Below are positions 52,124 through 63,100 of a DNA stretch of 64,000 nucleotides, one piece after another. The notes beneath the pieces are model-generated. The model saw nothing but the letters and a program-made list of their open reading frames with translations. It had not been told where the DNA came from and ran no database searches. Numbering within the stretch: position 1 is the stretch's first letter; each line of letters opens with the position of its first letter. The position numbers and the translations under genes are program-made. Origin of the DNA: Algoriphagus marinus (lineage in GTDB: Bacteria; Bacteroidota; Bacteroidia; Cytophagales; Cyclobacteriaceae); the NCBI RefSeq assembly GCF_001936475.1, contig NZ_MSPQ01000015.1, forward strand, positions 1 through 64,000, in the 5' to 3' direction.

Positions 52124-52901
52124 TCAAACTATCTGGATCACCGGTGCATCCTCAGGAATCGGAGAAGGGGCTGCAAAATTATTCAATTCAAAAGGATACA
52201 ATGTCATCCTTTCTGCCAGAAATGAAGAGGCATTAGTAAAAGTCAAAAAGTCTTGTGCTTTTCCAGAGCGATGCTATGTATTGCCATTAGACTTGATTGA
52301 TCAGGATTCTTTTCCATCAAAAACAAAGGAAGCGATCCAGGCGTTTGGGAAGATAGATATCATGGTCCATAATGGAGGAATCAGTCAACGATCTCTGATT
52401 CACGAAACAACACTGAAAGTAGACCGGAAATTGATGGAAGTAAATTTTTTTGGAACAGTCGGACTGACAAAAGAGCTTCTCCCCCATTTCATCCAAAATA
52501 AATCCGGTCAATTCGGAGTAGTCACGTCCCTTGTAGGAAAGTTTGGGACACAATTCAGATCTAGTTATGCAGCATCAAAACACGCCCTTCATGGATTTTT
52601 TGAATCTTTAAGGGCGGAGCTTTTTAAGGAAAACATCACTGTGACGATGATTTGTCCAGGATTTATTAAAACCAATGTTTCGATCAATGCACTTACTGCT
52701 GATGGATCCGCACTCAATGAAATGGACGATGCTCAGGCAAATGGCATGAGTCCTGAAGATTGTGCCAAAGCAATATTTAAAGCTTTGAATTCAAAAAAGG
52801 AGGAAGTTTACATAGGAGGAAAAGAAACATATGTTGTTTATCTAAAGCGCTTTTTTCCTACTATTTTTTCAAAAATTCTCAGAAAATCAAATGTCCGATA
52901 A
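52116..52901 (+). CDS. Short-chain dehydrogenase/reductase, 261 aa
   Basis: A classical SDR: TGASSGIGEGAAKLF binds the dinucleotide, MVHNGGISQRS is the NNAG-type strand and YAASKHALHGFF holds the catalytic Tyr and Lys. The segment MICPGFIKTNVSINAL follows. Members similar to DHRS7-type enzymes reduce diverse carbonyls; the substrate here is unknown. It overlaps folA by 8 bases and cinA by 11, which suggests coupled translation. Confidence 0.93.
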   Translation: MPNQTIWITGASSGIGEGAAKLFNSKGYNVILSARNEEALVKVKKSCAFPERCYVLPLDLIDQDSFPSKTKEAIQAFGKIDIMVHNGGISQRSLIHETTLKVDRKLMEVNFFGTVGLTKELLPHFIQNKSGQFGVVTSLVGKFGTQFRSSYAASKHALHGFFESLRAELFKENITVTMICPGFIKTNVSINALTADGSALNEMDDAQANGMSPEDCAKAIFKALNSKKEEVYIGGKETYVVYLKRFFPTIFSKILRKSNVR

Positions 52902-54162
52902 TACTCAATTAATGAAAGTCGTCAGAGCAGAAATTATAGCAATTGGAGATGAATTACTCTATGGACAAATCGTCGATACCAACAGTCACTGGATAAGTCA
53001 AGAGCTTGATTTGATGGGTGTAAAGGTGGTACGCAAAACAACGATAGGTGATGATAGAAAGGATATTCTCGCTGCATTTTCAGCGGCGGAATCAAGAGCA
53101 GATCTCATCCTAATCACAGGTGGACTAGGCCCCACCAGAGATGATCTGACCAAGCCATTGCTTGCGGAATATTTTTCATGTCCGATTATTGAAGTTCCTG
53201 AAGCCGTAAAAGCGGTTTCTGACTTTTTTCAAAGAAGAGGTAGAGAAATGACACCTTTGAATATACTTCAGGGACATTTACCGGCTTGTTGTACTTATGT
53301 TCCCAATGAAGTAGGAACTGCGCCAGGAATGTGGTTTGAACGTAATGGTACTTATTGGATGTCCATGCCTGGTGTGCCTCATGAAATGAAAAAGCTCATG
53401 AAAGACTTCGTTTTGCCTCAGTTGCCAAAAATCTTTCCATTGCCTGTAATTTTTCACAGAGTCATAAAAACTGTAGGGATTGGGGAAAGTTGGTTAGCAG
53501 ATTTAATTTCAGATTGGGAAAATGCTTTACCTCAAAATATCCGACTGGCTTATCTCCCCTCTCTTGGACATGTGAAGCTCCGACTAACTGGATTCGGAAC
53601 ATCTAAGCCTGAACTTGAAAAGGCAGTGGAAGACCAAATTACACTAGTTTTGCCCAAAATAGAAAAGTATGTCTATGGTTATGATTCAGAAACATTGGAG
53701 ACTGCAATAGCAAAGCTTTTGAAGGATCAAAAGAAAACCATAGCTTTAGCAGAAAGCTGCTCAGGTGGCTATATATCCCATTTAATCACCAGTGTTGCGG
53801 GTAGTAGCACTTATTTCCAGGGTGCAATCGTCCCCTATCACAATCAGTTTAAAACAGCGCTTCTTGGAGTAAAAGAAGAGACTCTGGCACAATATGGTGC
53901 AGTCAGTGAAGAGACCGTGAGGGAGATGGCAGCAGGAGTTAGGGATACGTTTAATGCAGATTTCGGACTATCGAGTAGTGGAATAGCCGGTCCTGATGGT
54001 GGATCAGATGAGAAACCTGTAGGAACAGTATGGATTGCATGTGCCTATGGCGACCAAATAGAAACAAAAAAACTTCAATTGACGCAGGATCGAGCGTTAA
54101 ATATTCAATTGACTGGAGTGGCAGTATTAAATTTACTGAGAATTTGTATTTCGAATAAATAG
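52891..54162 (+). CDS. cinA: CinA-like competence/damage-inducible protein, 423 aa
   Basis: The N-terminal half (about 8-180) is a MoCF-type domain with ADP-ribose pyrophosphatase activity in related proteins, starting RAEIIAIGDELLYGQIVDTN. The C-terminal half (about 265-423) is the CinA/PncC domain, with LAESCSGGYISHLITSVAGS and GIAGPDGGSDEKPVGTVW; it may deamidate NMN in the salvage of NAD. The start at 52891 overlaps the SDR gene by 11 bases; the ATG at 52912 would give a more usual start and cannot be ruled out. Confidence 0.94.
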   Translation: MSDNTQLMKVVRAEIIAIGDELLYGQIVDTNSHWISQELDLMGVKVVRKTTIGDDRKDILAAFSAAESRADLILITGGLGPTRDDLTKPLLAEYFSCPIIEVPEAVKAVSDFFQRRGREMTPLNILQGHLPACCTYVPNEVGTAPGMWFERNGTYWMSMPGVPHEMKKLMKDFVLPQLPKIFPLPVIFHRVIKTVGIGESWLADLISDWENALPQNIRLAYLPSLGHVKLRLTGFGTSKPELEKAVEDQITLVLPKIEKYVYGYDSETLETAIAKLLKDQKKTIALAESCSGGYISHLITSVAGSSTYFQGAIVPYHNQFKTALLGVKEETLAQYGAVSEETVREMAAGVRDTFNADFGLSSSGIAGPDGGSDEKPVGTVWIACAYGDQIETKKLQLTQDRALNIQLTGVAVLNLLRICISNK

Positions 54163-54258
54163 CAAATAAAATTTTAACTGAAAGGTTTGGGATAGTATTT
54201 GATAAAATTTAATTTTAAAGATTGAATATAAACCCAATTTAATTATAAAATCAAAATC

Positions 54259-55554
54259 ATGGCAAGTGTAGAAATGCTGATGCCCAAAATGGGCGAAAGT
54301 ATCACAGAAGGTACAGTGCTCACCTGGCTAAAGAAGGAAGGGGATGTAATCGAACAAGACGAATCTGTCTTAGAGGTAGCAACAGATAAAGTAGACACGG
54401 AAGTGCCAACTATACATGGAGGAGTATTGAAAAAAATACTTGTCAAAGAAGGTGATGTTGTGGCAGTTGGTGCTCCGATAGCAATTATTGAGACTAGTGG
54501 TGAAGTATCTGAACAGGCAATAACTCCTACACAATTACCTGATCCAAAAGAAGAGATTTTGGAGGTAGCTCCTGAGCTTACTAATTCCATAATTGAAAAT
54601 TCAGATGGCCAGAGCAATTCTTTAGAGGATGATCGCTTTTATTCTCCTCTTGTGCAAAGCATCGCTAAAGCAGAAGATATTTCAAAAAGTGAGCTAGCCA
54701 AGATTCCAGGAACTGGAAAAGAAGGCCGCGTCACTAAACAGGATATGCTTTCTTATTTGGATAAAAGAAGCAAAAACGTTTCTGAATCTGCTGCAATTGC
54801 TTCACCTTCTATTTCTGCTCCAAAAGTCCAGATTAGTATTTCAGCTTCAGATGAAATCATCGAAATGGATCGTATGCGCAAGATGATTGCACAGCGTATG
54901 GTTGAATCCAAGCGTATATCAGCTCATGTGACTTCATTTGTGGAAGCAGACATGACGAACATTGTTCTTTGGCGAAATAAAAACAAGGATGCATACAAAG
55001 CAAAGTATGGTGAGGGAATCACTTATACCCCGTTTTTCATTGAAGCAGTAGCCAAAGCTATACGGGATTTCCCTATGATTAATATCTCTGTAGATGGCGA
55101 GCGAATTATTCGTAAAAAAGATATAAACGTTGGGATGGCAGTAGCACTTCCTTCCGGAAATTTAATTGTTCCTGTCATCAGAAATGCGGATCAATTAAAC
55201 CTTGTAGGGATTTCAAAGAAAGTAAATGATTTAGCCAATCGAGCGAGAATAAATAAACTTAGTCCTGATGATCTTGCAGGTGGAACTTATACAGTCTCGA
55301 ATGTGGGATCATTTGGTAACATCATGGGTACTCCTATTATTCCCCAACCTCAGGTGGCTATTATGGCTGTCGGAGCTATCGTCAAAAAGCCTGCTGTAGT
55401 AGAGACTCCTACAGGTGACGTGATTGCGATCCGGCATAAGATGTTTCTTTCGCATTCCTATGACCACCGGGTTGTGGATGGGTCTTTAGGAGGGATGTTT
55501 GTCAGAAGAGTCGCAGACTATCTGGAATCATTTGATATCAACACATTACTTTAA
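54259..55554 (+). CDS. Dihydrolipoamide acyltransferase (E2) of a 2-oxo-acid dehydrogenase, 431 aa
   Basis: The E2 subunit of a 2-oxo-acid complex. The lipoyl domain (about 1-77) has the lipoylated Lys in EVATDKVDTEVP. A peripheral-subunit-binding domain (about 116-158, SPLVQSIAKAEDISKSEL) and the catalytic domain (about 195-431) with the active His and Asp of SHSYDHRVVDGSLGG follow. The branched-chain type fits the sequence best, but it could serve pyruvate. No E1 or E3 gene is adjacent. It is read alone and ends at a strong terminator. Confidence 0.92.
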   Translation: MASVEMLMPKMGESITEGTVLTWLKKEGDVIEQDESVLEVATDKVDTEVPTIHGGVLKKILVKEGDVVAVGAPIAIIETSGEVSEQAITPTQLPDPKEEILEVAPELTNSIIENSDGQSNSLEDDRFYSPLVQSIAKAEDISKSELAKIPGTGKEGRVTKQDMLSYLDKRSKNVSESAAIASPSISAPKVQISISASDEIIEMDRMRKMIAQRMVESKRISAHVTSFVEADMTNIVLWRNKNKDAYKAKYGEGITYTPFFIEAVAKAIRDFPMINISVDGERIIRKKDINVGMAVALPSGNLIVPVIRNADQLNLVGISKKVNDLANRARINKLSPDDLAGGTYTVSNVGSFGNIMGTPIIPQPQVAIMAVGAIVKKPAVVETPTGDVIAIRHKMFLSHSYDHRVVDGSLGGMFVRRVADYLESFDINTLL

Positions 55555-55557
55555 ACC

Positions 55558-55589
55558 AAAGGGCTGATTTTTTAAATCAGCCCTTTTTT
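55558..55589. terminator. Bidirectional intrinsic terminator
   Basis: A 13-bp stem (AAAGGGCTGATTT at 55558-55570 with AAATCAGCCCTTT at 55574-55586) has an A-run and a T-run on its flanks. It sits between the E2 gene and the kinase gene, which converge, and can end both transcripts; the kinase gene ends inside it at 55588. Confidence 0.9.
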
Positions 55590-58449
55590 ACTTTTCGTCC
55601 CGTTGAATTCGGATCGAAAACAACTTTAGTTTCTCTGCAAGTGATAATAATCGAATCGGTTTAGTAAGGTAATCATCCATTCCAGATTCAAACGCCATCT
55701 TTCGATCTTCATCAAAAACATTAGCAGAAAGCCCGATAATATAAGGATGATGAGAATAAGGCATGGACTTAATCAACTTTGAGGCCTCTAAACCATTCAA
55801 TATCGGCATTTGAACATCCATTAAGATCAAATCATAGTCATTGGTATTCACTAGGTCGACAGCTTCTTTTCCATTTTTTGCGATGTCAAAATTATATCCC
55901 AACTGTTCCAACATTAGATTCATCAATTGAAGATTCAAGTCATTATCTTCTGCCAATAAAATTCTAAGGGGATATTCACCTGCCATTCCAATCCAACTTT
56001 TTCTATTTTGATCAAAGGTTGAACTGTGGTCAGTAACTGAATTTGTTGAGATCTTTAAAAGAACATTAAAAATAAACTCTGAGCCTATTTGGTCTTCGCT
56101 TACTATTTTCAACTCTCCCCCCAACAATTCCACAATTCTTTTGGAGATGGCAAGTCCCAAACCTGTTCCCTGAAAAGAACGTGTTTTTGAGCTATCAACT
56201 TGAAAAAATGGGTCTGTGAGATGAGGAATCAAATCTTTAGGAATTCCAATACCTGTATCCTTTATAGATACATTCAGAAAAACAAGATCTTCGGAAACTT
56301 CCTCAGTGGATACAGAAATTATCACTTTCCCTTGTCCCGGAGTAAATTTCAAAGCATTTCCTAGAATATTCAAAAAGACCTGTTTGATTTTTTCAATATC
56401 GCCTTCCAATACAATATCGGTTCCTTCTGAAAACGAAAGAACAACCTCTATTTTTTTCTTTTGTGCAAGCCCGGATAAAATCTGAACCTGTTTTTCCAAT
56501 TCATCTTTAGGAATAAAAACCGAATTATGAATCTCAATTTTTCCAGATTCAATCTTTGAATAATCTAGAATATCACGGATAATATTCAAAAGAGAATTCC
56601 CTGAGTTTTTAATTATTTTCAGATACTCATTTTGAGTATCATCCATTTTCGTTTGCTCCAGAAGGTCAATAATACCAAGTAAACCATTCATTGGAGTTCT
56701 AATCTCATGACTCATATTTGCCAAAAAATCTGATTTGGCTCGATTAGCCTGATCTGCTGAATTCATTGCATCCAAAAGCCCTTGTTCCCATATCCGCTGA
56801 CTAGTGATATCTCTGGATATAGACATCATTTTGTTTTCATCGAGAGGAAATATTTTTATTTCATAATATTTCTCCTCAGAATTGACTCTTGTTCTTAAGT
56901 CTACAGATTGTAGTATTCCAGTCTTTCGTGCAATTTTGAAAGCTGATTTAATATGCTCAATTTGATTTTTTGGAATTAATTCTGTGAATTTTTTCCCCAA
57001 AAGATTGAACCCCGGCTTTACCAAATTATCTATTAGTTGGACTTGATAATCAATGATGATACCCTGATTATCATATATGAAAATAAAATCCGGGATATTT
57101 TCAATTAAAGTTCTTAAGCGTTTTTCACTTTGAACCAATTCTTGCCTGGAAATATGATTTCTTGTAATGTCAGTACAAATTCCAATTCCTCCGGTGAATT
57201 TTCCATCGTTATCAAAGATTAACTTTTCGAAAATTCGTAAATAGATAACTTTTCCATTTCTATTGACATAGTCATATTCAAAGTCAATATACGAGGCTTT
57301 ATCATGAAGTGCCTTTTTAACCAAATCTCTAATTCTACCTGCGTCTTTTTGATCTTTTTTATCATTAAAAGCTGATATAAAACGATCTTTTGAAACCCCC
57401 AATACCTCTCCTACTTCATCGCTGACTCGAATAATTTGGCCTTTGCTATCATGAAAAAACACGAATCCACGTAACTCCTTCAATAATAAATTTTGCTGAT
57501 CAAAAAGTTCTGAAATTTCTTTTGATCGTTTTCTCAGTAGGCGTTCGGATTTAATTCTATTTCTCAAGAAAAAAGTAAATAGGACAATAATCCCTACCAG
57601 AAGAAAAACCAAACCCAAAAACAAAAGAAAATAAGTTCTATAAACCCCTTCAGTAATCGGTTCAGATTCAATCATGAATAATAAAGAAGAAGCTGGGGAT
57701 ATATCTCCAAATCGAAATGGATACTGGACTAGTATCCCTTCATGGTCCAGATCTTCATAAGTCCAGCCCACTTCATAAACCCCCAAAATCCCAATTTCAA
57801 TGTCATCCATTAATTTTTGGTAGGACTCTGAATCTATTTCTAAATCAGAAAACCCATCACCTGGATTTATATCTTGGAATTTCCCGTTTAGAAATAAACT
57901 CTTTTTTCCATCTGGATTTAGGTAATAATTTTTTACAAAATCCTTGGCAAAAGCCACAGGGTTCAACTTAAAAATCATTCTAAACCCTAAGGTTTTTCCC
58001 TGTAGTTCATATTGGTATTCTGAATTTCTAAAAGCTTCTACATCTGATTTGTAAACACCTCTGATAAAATCATTTCTGGGAGTTTGAGTCATGAAAATGA
58101 CTGAATCCTTAAAATCCACTAAAACAGTGTCAATCAGGCCAAAGTAATTAATAAATACTCTTTTGGTCGATTTTGTAAAATCATCATTATAATCTTCCTC
58201 GTCTAGATCAGAATCCTCAAGATAGTCGCTTAGAGAATTGGCATAATCCATGAAACGACTTATTTCAATCTCCAAATCTATGGCAGCGAGTTCTGTCTGC
58301 TTTCTTAGAAATTCTTTTCTGGAATTAATCTGGGTATTATTTAAAGCTTTGAAAAAGCTAACCCCCAAAATTAAAATCAAAAGAATCAGGATGAACCCCA
58401 AGCCTATTGTCCAAAAAAAATCTTTACGATAGCTTTGAGATTTTTTCAT
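55588..58449 (-). CDS. Hybrid sensor histidine kinase, 953 aa
   Basis: Two membrane helices (about 14-36 and 278-302) bound a periplasmic domain of about 240 residues. Then follow two PAS domains (about 328-430 and 445-555), HisKA with the phosphorylated His in FLANMSHEIRTPMNGLLG, HATPase (NILGNALKFTPG, GTGLGLAISKRI) and a C-terminal receiver with Asp in LILMDVQMPILNGLEA. It has no DNA-binding part, so phosphate must pass to a separate regulator. The gene overlaps the lipoprotein gene by 4 bases (ATGA), so the lipoprotein may be its signal-binding partner. Confidence 0.95.
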   Translation of the reverse strand: MKKSQSYRKDFFWTIGLGFILILLILILGVSFFKALNNTQINSRKEFLRKQTELAAIDLEIEISRFMDYANSLSDYLEDSDLDEEDYNDDFTKSTKRVFINYFGLIDTVLVDFKDSVIFMTQTPRNDFIRGVYKSDVEAFRNSEYQYELQGKTLGFRMIFKLNPVAFAKDFVKNYYLNPDGKKSLFLNGKFQDINPGDGFSDLEIDSESYQKLMDDIEIGILGVYEVGWTYEDLDHEGILVQYPFRFGDISPASSLLFMIESEPITEGVYRTYFLLFLGLVFLLVGIIVLFTFFLRNRIKSERLLRKRSKEISELFDQQNLLLKELRGFVFFHDSKGQIIRVSDEVGEVLGVSKDRFISAFNDKKDQKDAGRIRDLVKKALHDKASYIDFEYDYVNRNGKVIYLRIFEKLIFDNDGKFTGGIGICTDITRNHISRQELVQSEKRLRTLIENIPDFIFIYDNQGIIIDYQVQLIDNLVKPGFNLLGKKFTELIPKNQIEHIKSAFKIARKTGILQSVDLRTRVNSEEKYYEIKIFPLDENKMMSISRDITSQRIWEQGLLDAMNSADQANRAKSDFLANMSHEIRTPMNGLLGIIDLLEQTKMDDTQNEYLKIIKNSGNSLLNIIRDILDYSKIESGKIEIHNSVFIPKDELEKQVQILSGLAQKKKIEVVLSFSEGTDIVLEGDIEKIKQVFLNILGNALKFTPGQGKVIISVSTEEVSEDLVFLNVSIKDTGIGIPKDLIPHLTDPFFQVDSSKTRSFQGTGLGLAISKRIVELLGGELKIVSEDQIGSEFIFNVLLKISTNSVTDHSSTFDQNRKSWIGMAGEYPLRILLAEDNDLNLQLMNLMLEQLGYNFDIAKNGKEAVDLVNTNDYDLILMDVQMPILNGLEASKLIKSMPYSHHPYIIGLSANVFDEDRKMAFESGMDDYLTKPIRLLSLAEKLKLFSIRIQRDEK

Positions 58450-59456
58450 GGAGGAGTTGGATTAATTTCAATTAAAATCCAATCTAACAAGTCGAATGAG
58501 ACCTTATAAGCAGAATAAGGACTAAAATCCTCATTAAAGAAATAATGGTTTTGACCTTCAAAAAGTAATTTTTCAGCCATTTCCCTTACTTCCTCATTTT
58601 TACTATTAAAAAGATTGAAATCAGAAATTCTGAAATTATCCTCCTGAATAGTTTCTCTATATACGTGATTTCTTAGTGGGGGAAAACTCAAAAGCTCTAT
58701 CGACTCTGAATTCCCGGCGACAATATCCCCATTTTTTGTAACGATTAGGTAATTTTCATTTCCTCGTTCGAGATATCGAGAGATGATCTCATCCACTGTG
58801 ATGTCAATTCCTAAGACAGAAAAAAGACTATCTCCATCATAAACTGGCTGGATCAAGGATAAAATCCAACCTCGTCCCACTGGATCTACATAAACATCAG
58901 GAATCCAAACAGGACCCCTTGAAGGGTTATTTTCTGCATTTCCTTGGTAAAAAAAATTGAAACTTTTGAGATCTATATCTTTTGATAAAAACTCCTCAAT
59001 ATCATAAGCCGGAAATACTCTTGATATTTCGTTAGAGGAGTTTGAATACACCTGAGCCACAAAATTATATTTGTAGTAAATTCCACTGAAGGCAGAGTCT
59101 AAACTATTTGTAAGAAATACATCTGAGAGTTTTTCATCATAATTCTCTTGAGGTCTCAATATTGCAATTGAACTCAATGTTGAATCACTCCCGGGCCTAT
59201 TACCAGAGAAACCATTTTTAAAGGTGTACTTATTTCTATCAGCTTGATTAAGAATAGTTTCTCGATTGGAAAGAAGAAATTCATGGAAGTCTTTCAGAGA
59301 TATTATTTCTTTTTCAAGAAGAAATAACTCTTCTTCCATCTCATGGACCAAGGTTTCGAGTTTAGAAATATCCGCCAATTCTCCTTTTTCATTGCTTCTA
59401 TTACAAGCAAAAAGAATAATTGAGAACAGAAAAAAAACTAAAATTCTTAAGACCAT
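58446..59456 (-). CDS. Lipoprotein with a Cache-type sensor domain, 336 aa
   Basis: The lipobox is LFAC at residue 18, so the protein faces the periplasm on a lipid anchor. A coiled coil (about 25-65) is followed by a dCache_1-like domain; the hallmark is the region VWIPDVYVDPVGRGWILSLI followed by YDGDSLFSVLGIDITVDEI. Such domains bind small molecules and usually sit inside receptors, whereas here it is a detached lipoprotein. The coupled hybrid kinase overlaps it by 4 bases. It lies 27 bases after the 79-residue gene, probably in the same operon. Confidence 0.88.
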   Translation of the reverse strand: MVLRILVFFLFSIILFACNRSNEKGELADISKLETLVHEMEEELFLLEKEIISLKDFHEFLLSNRETILNQADRNKYTFKNGFSGNRPGSDSTLSSIAILRPQENYDEKLSDVFLTNSLDSAFSGIYYKYNFVAQVYSNSSNEISRVFPAYDIEEFLSKDIDLKSFNFFYQGNAENNPSRGPVWIPDVYVDPVGRGWILSLIQPVYDGDSLFSVLGIDITVDEIISRYLERGNENYLIVTKNGDIVAGNSESIELLSFPPLRNHVYRETIQEDNFRISDFNLFNSKNEEVREMAEKLLFEGQNHYFFNEDFSPYSAYKVSFDLLDWILIEINPTPP

Positions 59457-59483
59457 ACCAAATAGAAGCGTTCCTTCTGAAAA

Positions 59484-59723
59484 TTAGATTTTTTCCATTT
59501 GGGAACGAAATGAATCTCCCATTTCTCCAAATCTTAATTTGACTTTTTCAAAAAACTCCCCTTCTAAAAAGGAATCTAAATCAGCTTCCTCTAGAATATC
59601 CAATTCACTCATCTTGAATGTCTGCTCCATCGGACCAAACTCATATTTAAGAATGAACTTATTGTTCCAGGAGAAAACACTTATACGGATTTCATCTTGA
59701 GTAAACTCTTTAACTACTCGCAT
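59484..59723 (-). CDS. Hypothetical protein, 79 aa
   Basis: A small acidic protein starting MRVVKEFTQDEIRISVFSWN, with the middle KFILKYEFGPMEQTFKMSEL and the end SFRSQMEKI. The frame extends to 59786, but the ATG at 59723 shares one base with the stop codon of the OsmC gene (TAATG), a typical coupled start. I do not recognise the family. It is conserved in layout between osmC and the Cache lipoprotein gene, which suggests a role with one of them, but nothing in the sequence shows what it is. Confidence 0.75.
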   Translation of the reverse strand: MRVVKEFTQDEIRISVFSWNNKFILKYEFGPMEQTFKMSELDILEEADLDSFLEGEFFEKVKLRFGEMGDSFRSQMEKI

Positions 59724-60136
59724 TATGGTCTTTTTACCTGAGCTGAGAAGCTGATTTTTGATTTCAATGAAGAGGCAACAGAGCAATATTTCTCTACGGA
59801 TAGTGCTACCACTTTGATAAATTCCTCTTCTTTGGCATCAGGAGAAACAATCGTAAACATCAGCTTGATATCGGTGTAAAATGCAGGTGTGCCATCATTT
59901 CGATTCCCTTCAACTTCCACATAAAAGTCAGTGATGGTTTTTCGCTTCTTTCGCATCATCAATACAGCATCTACTGAGGCACAGCCACCAAGTGCAGAAA
60001 GCAATAAATCCATTGGGGATTGTGCCTTCTTTTCAGGAGCATCATACATGTCAATTTGAACCACATTTCCTTGCGGATTGACAGACTCATACTCGTAGTC
60101 CGCTTTCATGCGAACCGTTACATTTCTCTTTGACAT
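59723..60136 (-). CDS. OsmC family peroxiredoxin-like protein, 137 aa
   Basis: An OsmC/Ohr-fold protein that reduces hydroperoxides or removes thiol adducts. Two conserved cysteines are present: LSALGGCASVDAVLMM and VEKYCSVASSLK. The length is normal for the YhfA-like group. The stop codon overlaps the next start by one base. The icmF gene ends 51 bases upstream, so it may be transcribed with icmF. Confidence 0.94.
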   Translation of the reverse strand: MSKRNVTVRMKADYEYESVNPQGNVVQIDMYDAPEKKAQSPMDLLLSALGGCASVDAVLMMRKKRKTITDFYVEVEGNRNDGTPAFYTDIKLMFTIVSPDAKEEEFIKVVALSVEKYCSVASSLKSKISFSAQVKRP

Positions 60137-60187
60137 ATTTTTAGATCTATTTTTATGATTCTTACCTCAGTTCACCAAAAGGATGGA

Positions 60188-63100
60188 TTACATGTTTCTT
60201 CTGTATTGACCTCCAACTTCATACAAGGCATTTGTAATTTCACCAAGTGAACAATATTTCGCTGCTTCCATCAATTCAGCAAAAACATTTTCATTTTTTA
60301 CGGCTACAGTTTTCAATTTCTGAAGCTCAGCAGATACTTTTTCTGAATGTGCAGCATGTAGTGTTTGAAGCGTTTTGATTTGAGCTTCTTTCTCGCTTTG
60401 GGTAGCTCTGATTACTTCTCCTGGCGTCACCGTAGGAGATCCTTCCGATGAAAGGAAGGTGTTCACTCCAATTATTGGATACTCTCCTGTGTGTTTGAGC
60501 ATCTCATAGTGAAGACTTTCTTCCTGAATTTTTCCACGCTGATACATAGTTTCCATAGCTCCAAGAACTCCTCCCCGCTCCGTAATCCGATCAAACTCAA
60601 CATACACAGCTTCTTCTACCAAGTCAGTCAACTCCTCAATTATAAAAGACCCTTGAATAGGATTTTCATTTTTGGTCAAGCCCAACTCCTTATTGATAAT
60701 CAATTGGATAGCCATTGCTCTACGAACTGATGCTTCAGTCGGAGTCGTGATGGCTTCGTCATATGCATTGGTATGTAGCGAGTTGCAATTATCATAAATC
60801 GCATACAAAGCTTGCAGTGTCGTCCGGATATCGTTGAAGTCGATTTCCTGAGCATGAAGTGATCTTCCCGAAGTTTGAATATGGTATTTCAACATCTGAG
60901 AACGCTCGTTTGCTCCATATTTCAATTTCATTGCTTTCGCCCAAATTCTTCTTGCGACTCGGCCTATGACAGCATATTCCGGATCGATTCCATTGGAGAA
61001 AAAGAAGGATAGATTTGGTGCAAATTGATTTATATCCATTCCTCTGCTCACATAATATTCAATGTAAGTGAACCCATTGGAAAGGGTCAATGCCAATTGT
61101 GTAATCGGGTTTGCACCAGCTTCTGCAATATGATAACCGGAGATAGAAACGGAGTAAAAATTCCGAATCCCATTTTCGATAAAATATTGCTGCATATCTC
61201 CCATCAACCTTAGGGAAAACTCTGTTGAGAAAATACAGGTATTCTGTGCTTGATCTTCTTTTAAAATGTCAGCTTGGACTGTTCCCCTGACCTTGGATAC
61301 GGTATCTGCTTTAATTTTTGCATACACCTCAGCAGGTAAAACCTGATCTCCAGTGACCCCCAAAAGCATTAGTCCTAAACCATCATTTCCAGCAGGAATT
61401 TCAGCATTGTATTTTGGTCGTTCTATACCTTTCTCGGCATAAATCGCTTCAATTTTTTTATCTATTTCTTCTTCAAGTCCATTGGCTTTGATATAAACCT
61501 CGCATTGTTGATCAATGGCAGCATTCATAAAAAATGCCGTCATAGTCGCAGCAGGTCCATTTATAGTCATGGAAACAGAGGTCATAGGATTGACCAAGTT
61601 AAATCCGGAATACAGTTTCTTCGCATCATCCAGGCAGCAAACATTGACTCCCGAGTTTCCGATTTTGCCATAAATATCCGGACGATAGTCAGGGTCTTCT
61701 CCATAAAGAGTCACTGAATCAAATGCTGTAGACAATCGCTTTGCCTCCATATCTTTTGAAACATAGTGAAAGCGCTTATTGGTACGCTCAGGACCACCCT
61801 CACCAGCAAACATTCTGGTAGGATCTTCTCCTTCCCTTTTGAAAGGGAAAACTCCTGCTGTAAAAGGAAATTTCCCAGGCACATTTTCTCGCAAGCCCCA
61901 CTTCAACAAATCTCCCCAAGCTTCATATTTTGGTAGAGAAATCTTCGGAATTCGCGAATCAGAGAGAGACTTAGTATAAGTTTGAATTTTAATTTCTTTG
62001 TCTCTGACCTTGAAAACATAGAAATCATCCTGGTATCGCTGCACTTCTTCGCCCCATTCCTCAATCCACTTTTTATTTTTCGGATCAAAGTCAAGTTCCA
62101 CTTGAGCGTAAACTTCTTGCAATTCTTTGATCAATCGATCCTTATCATCAACCTTTAAATTCTGAATGGCTTCGATCGACTTTGAGATACTATAAAGCTT
62201 TTGAGCGATATCTTTTTGAGATTCTACCCACGAATCATAATTTCGATTTACTTCTGCAATTTCAGAAAGGTATCTAGTCCTTGAAGGTGGAATGATGTAA
62301 ATCTTTTCTGATGTGCCTGCGGTCAGTTCAAAAGTGCTTTCCCAACCGGAATGTTTCTCGCTGATTTTGCCAATCAGTGCCCGATAGAGCTGATTCATTC
62401 CCGGATCATTGAACTGAGAAGCGATTGTACCGAAGACAGGGATTTGATCATCCTCAACATCCCATAGATTATGATTTCGCTTGTATTGCTTTTTCACATC
62501 ACGAATCGCATCTAAAGCACCTCGCTTATCAAATTTATTCAGGGCGATTACATCTGCGAAATCAAGCATATCTATTTTTTCCAATTGAGATGCTGCGCCA
62601 TATTCTGGGGTCATCACGTACAACGAAAGATCAGAATGCTCAATAATCTCTGTATCCGATTGACCAATTCCAGAAGTCTCAAGAATAACCATGTCGAAAC
62701 CGGCTGCCTTGACTGTGTCTACAGCATCTTGCACGTACTTCGAAAGCGCGAGATTAGATTGACGAGTAGCCAAAGATCTCATATATACCCGTGGGTGATG
62801 AATCGCATTCATTCGAATACGATCCCCCAAAAGAGCACCTCCTGTTTTTCGCTTGGAAGGATCCACAGAGATAATTGCCAAAGTCTTATCTTCAAAGTCC
62901 ATTACAAATCGACGAACTAATTCATCCACCAGTGATGATTTCCCTGCTCCACCTGTACCGGTGATTCCAAGAACTGGGATTTCTGAATTTTTGCTTTCCT
63001 TTCTTACTTTATCCAAAAGTGCTTTAGAATTCTCAGGAAAGTTTTCAAAAGCTGAAATTGCTCGACCGACATGTTCCTTGTGTGCTTTGTCAAGAATAAA

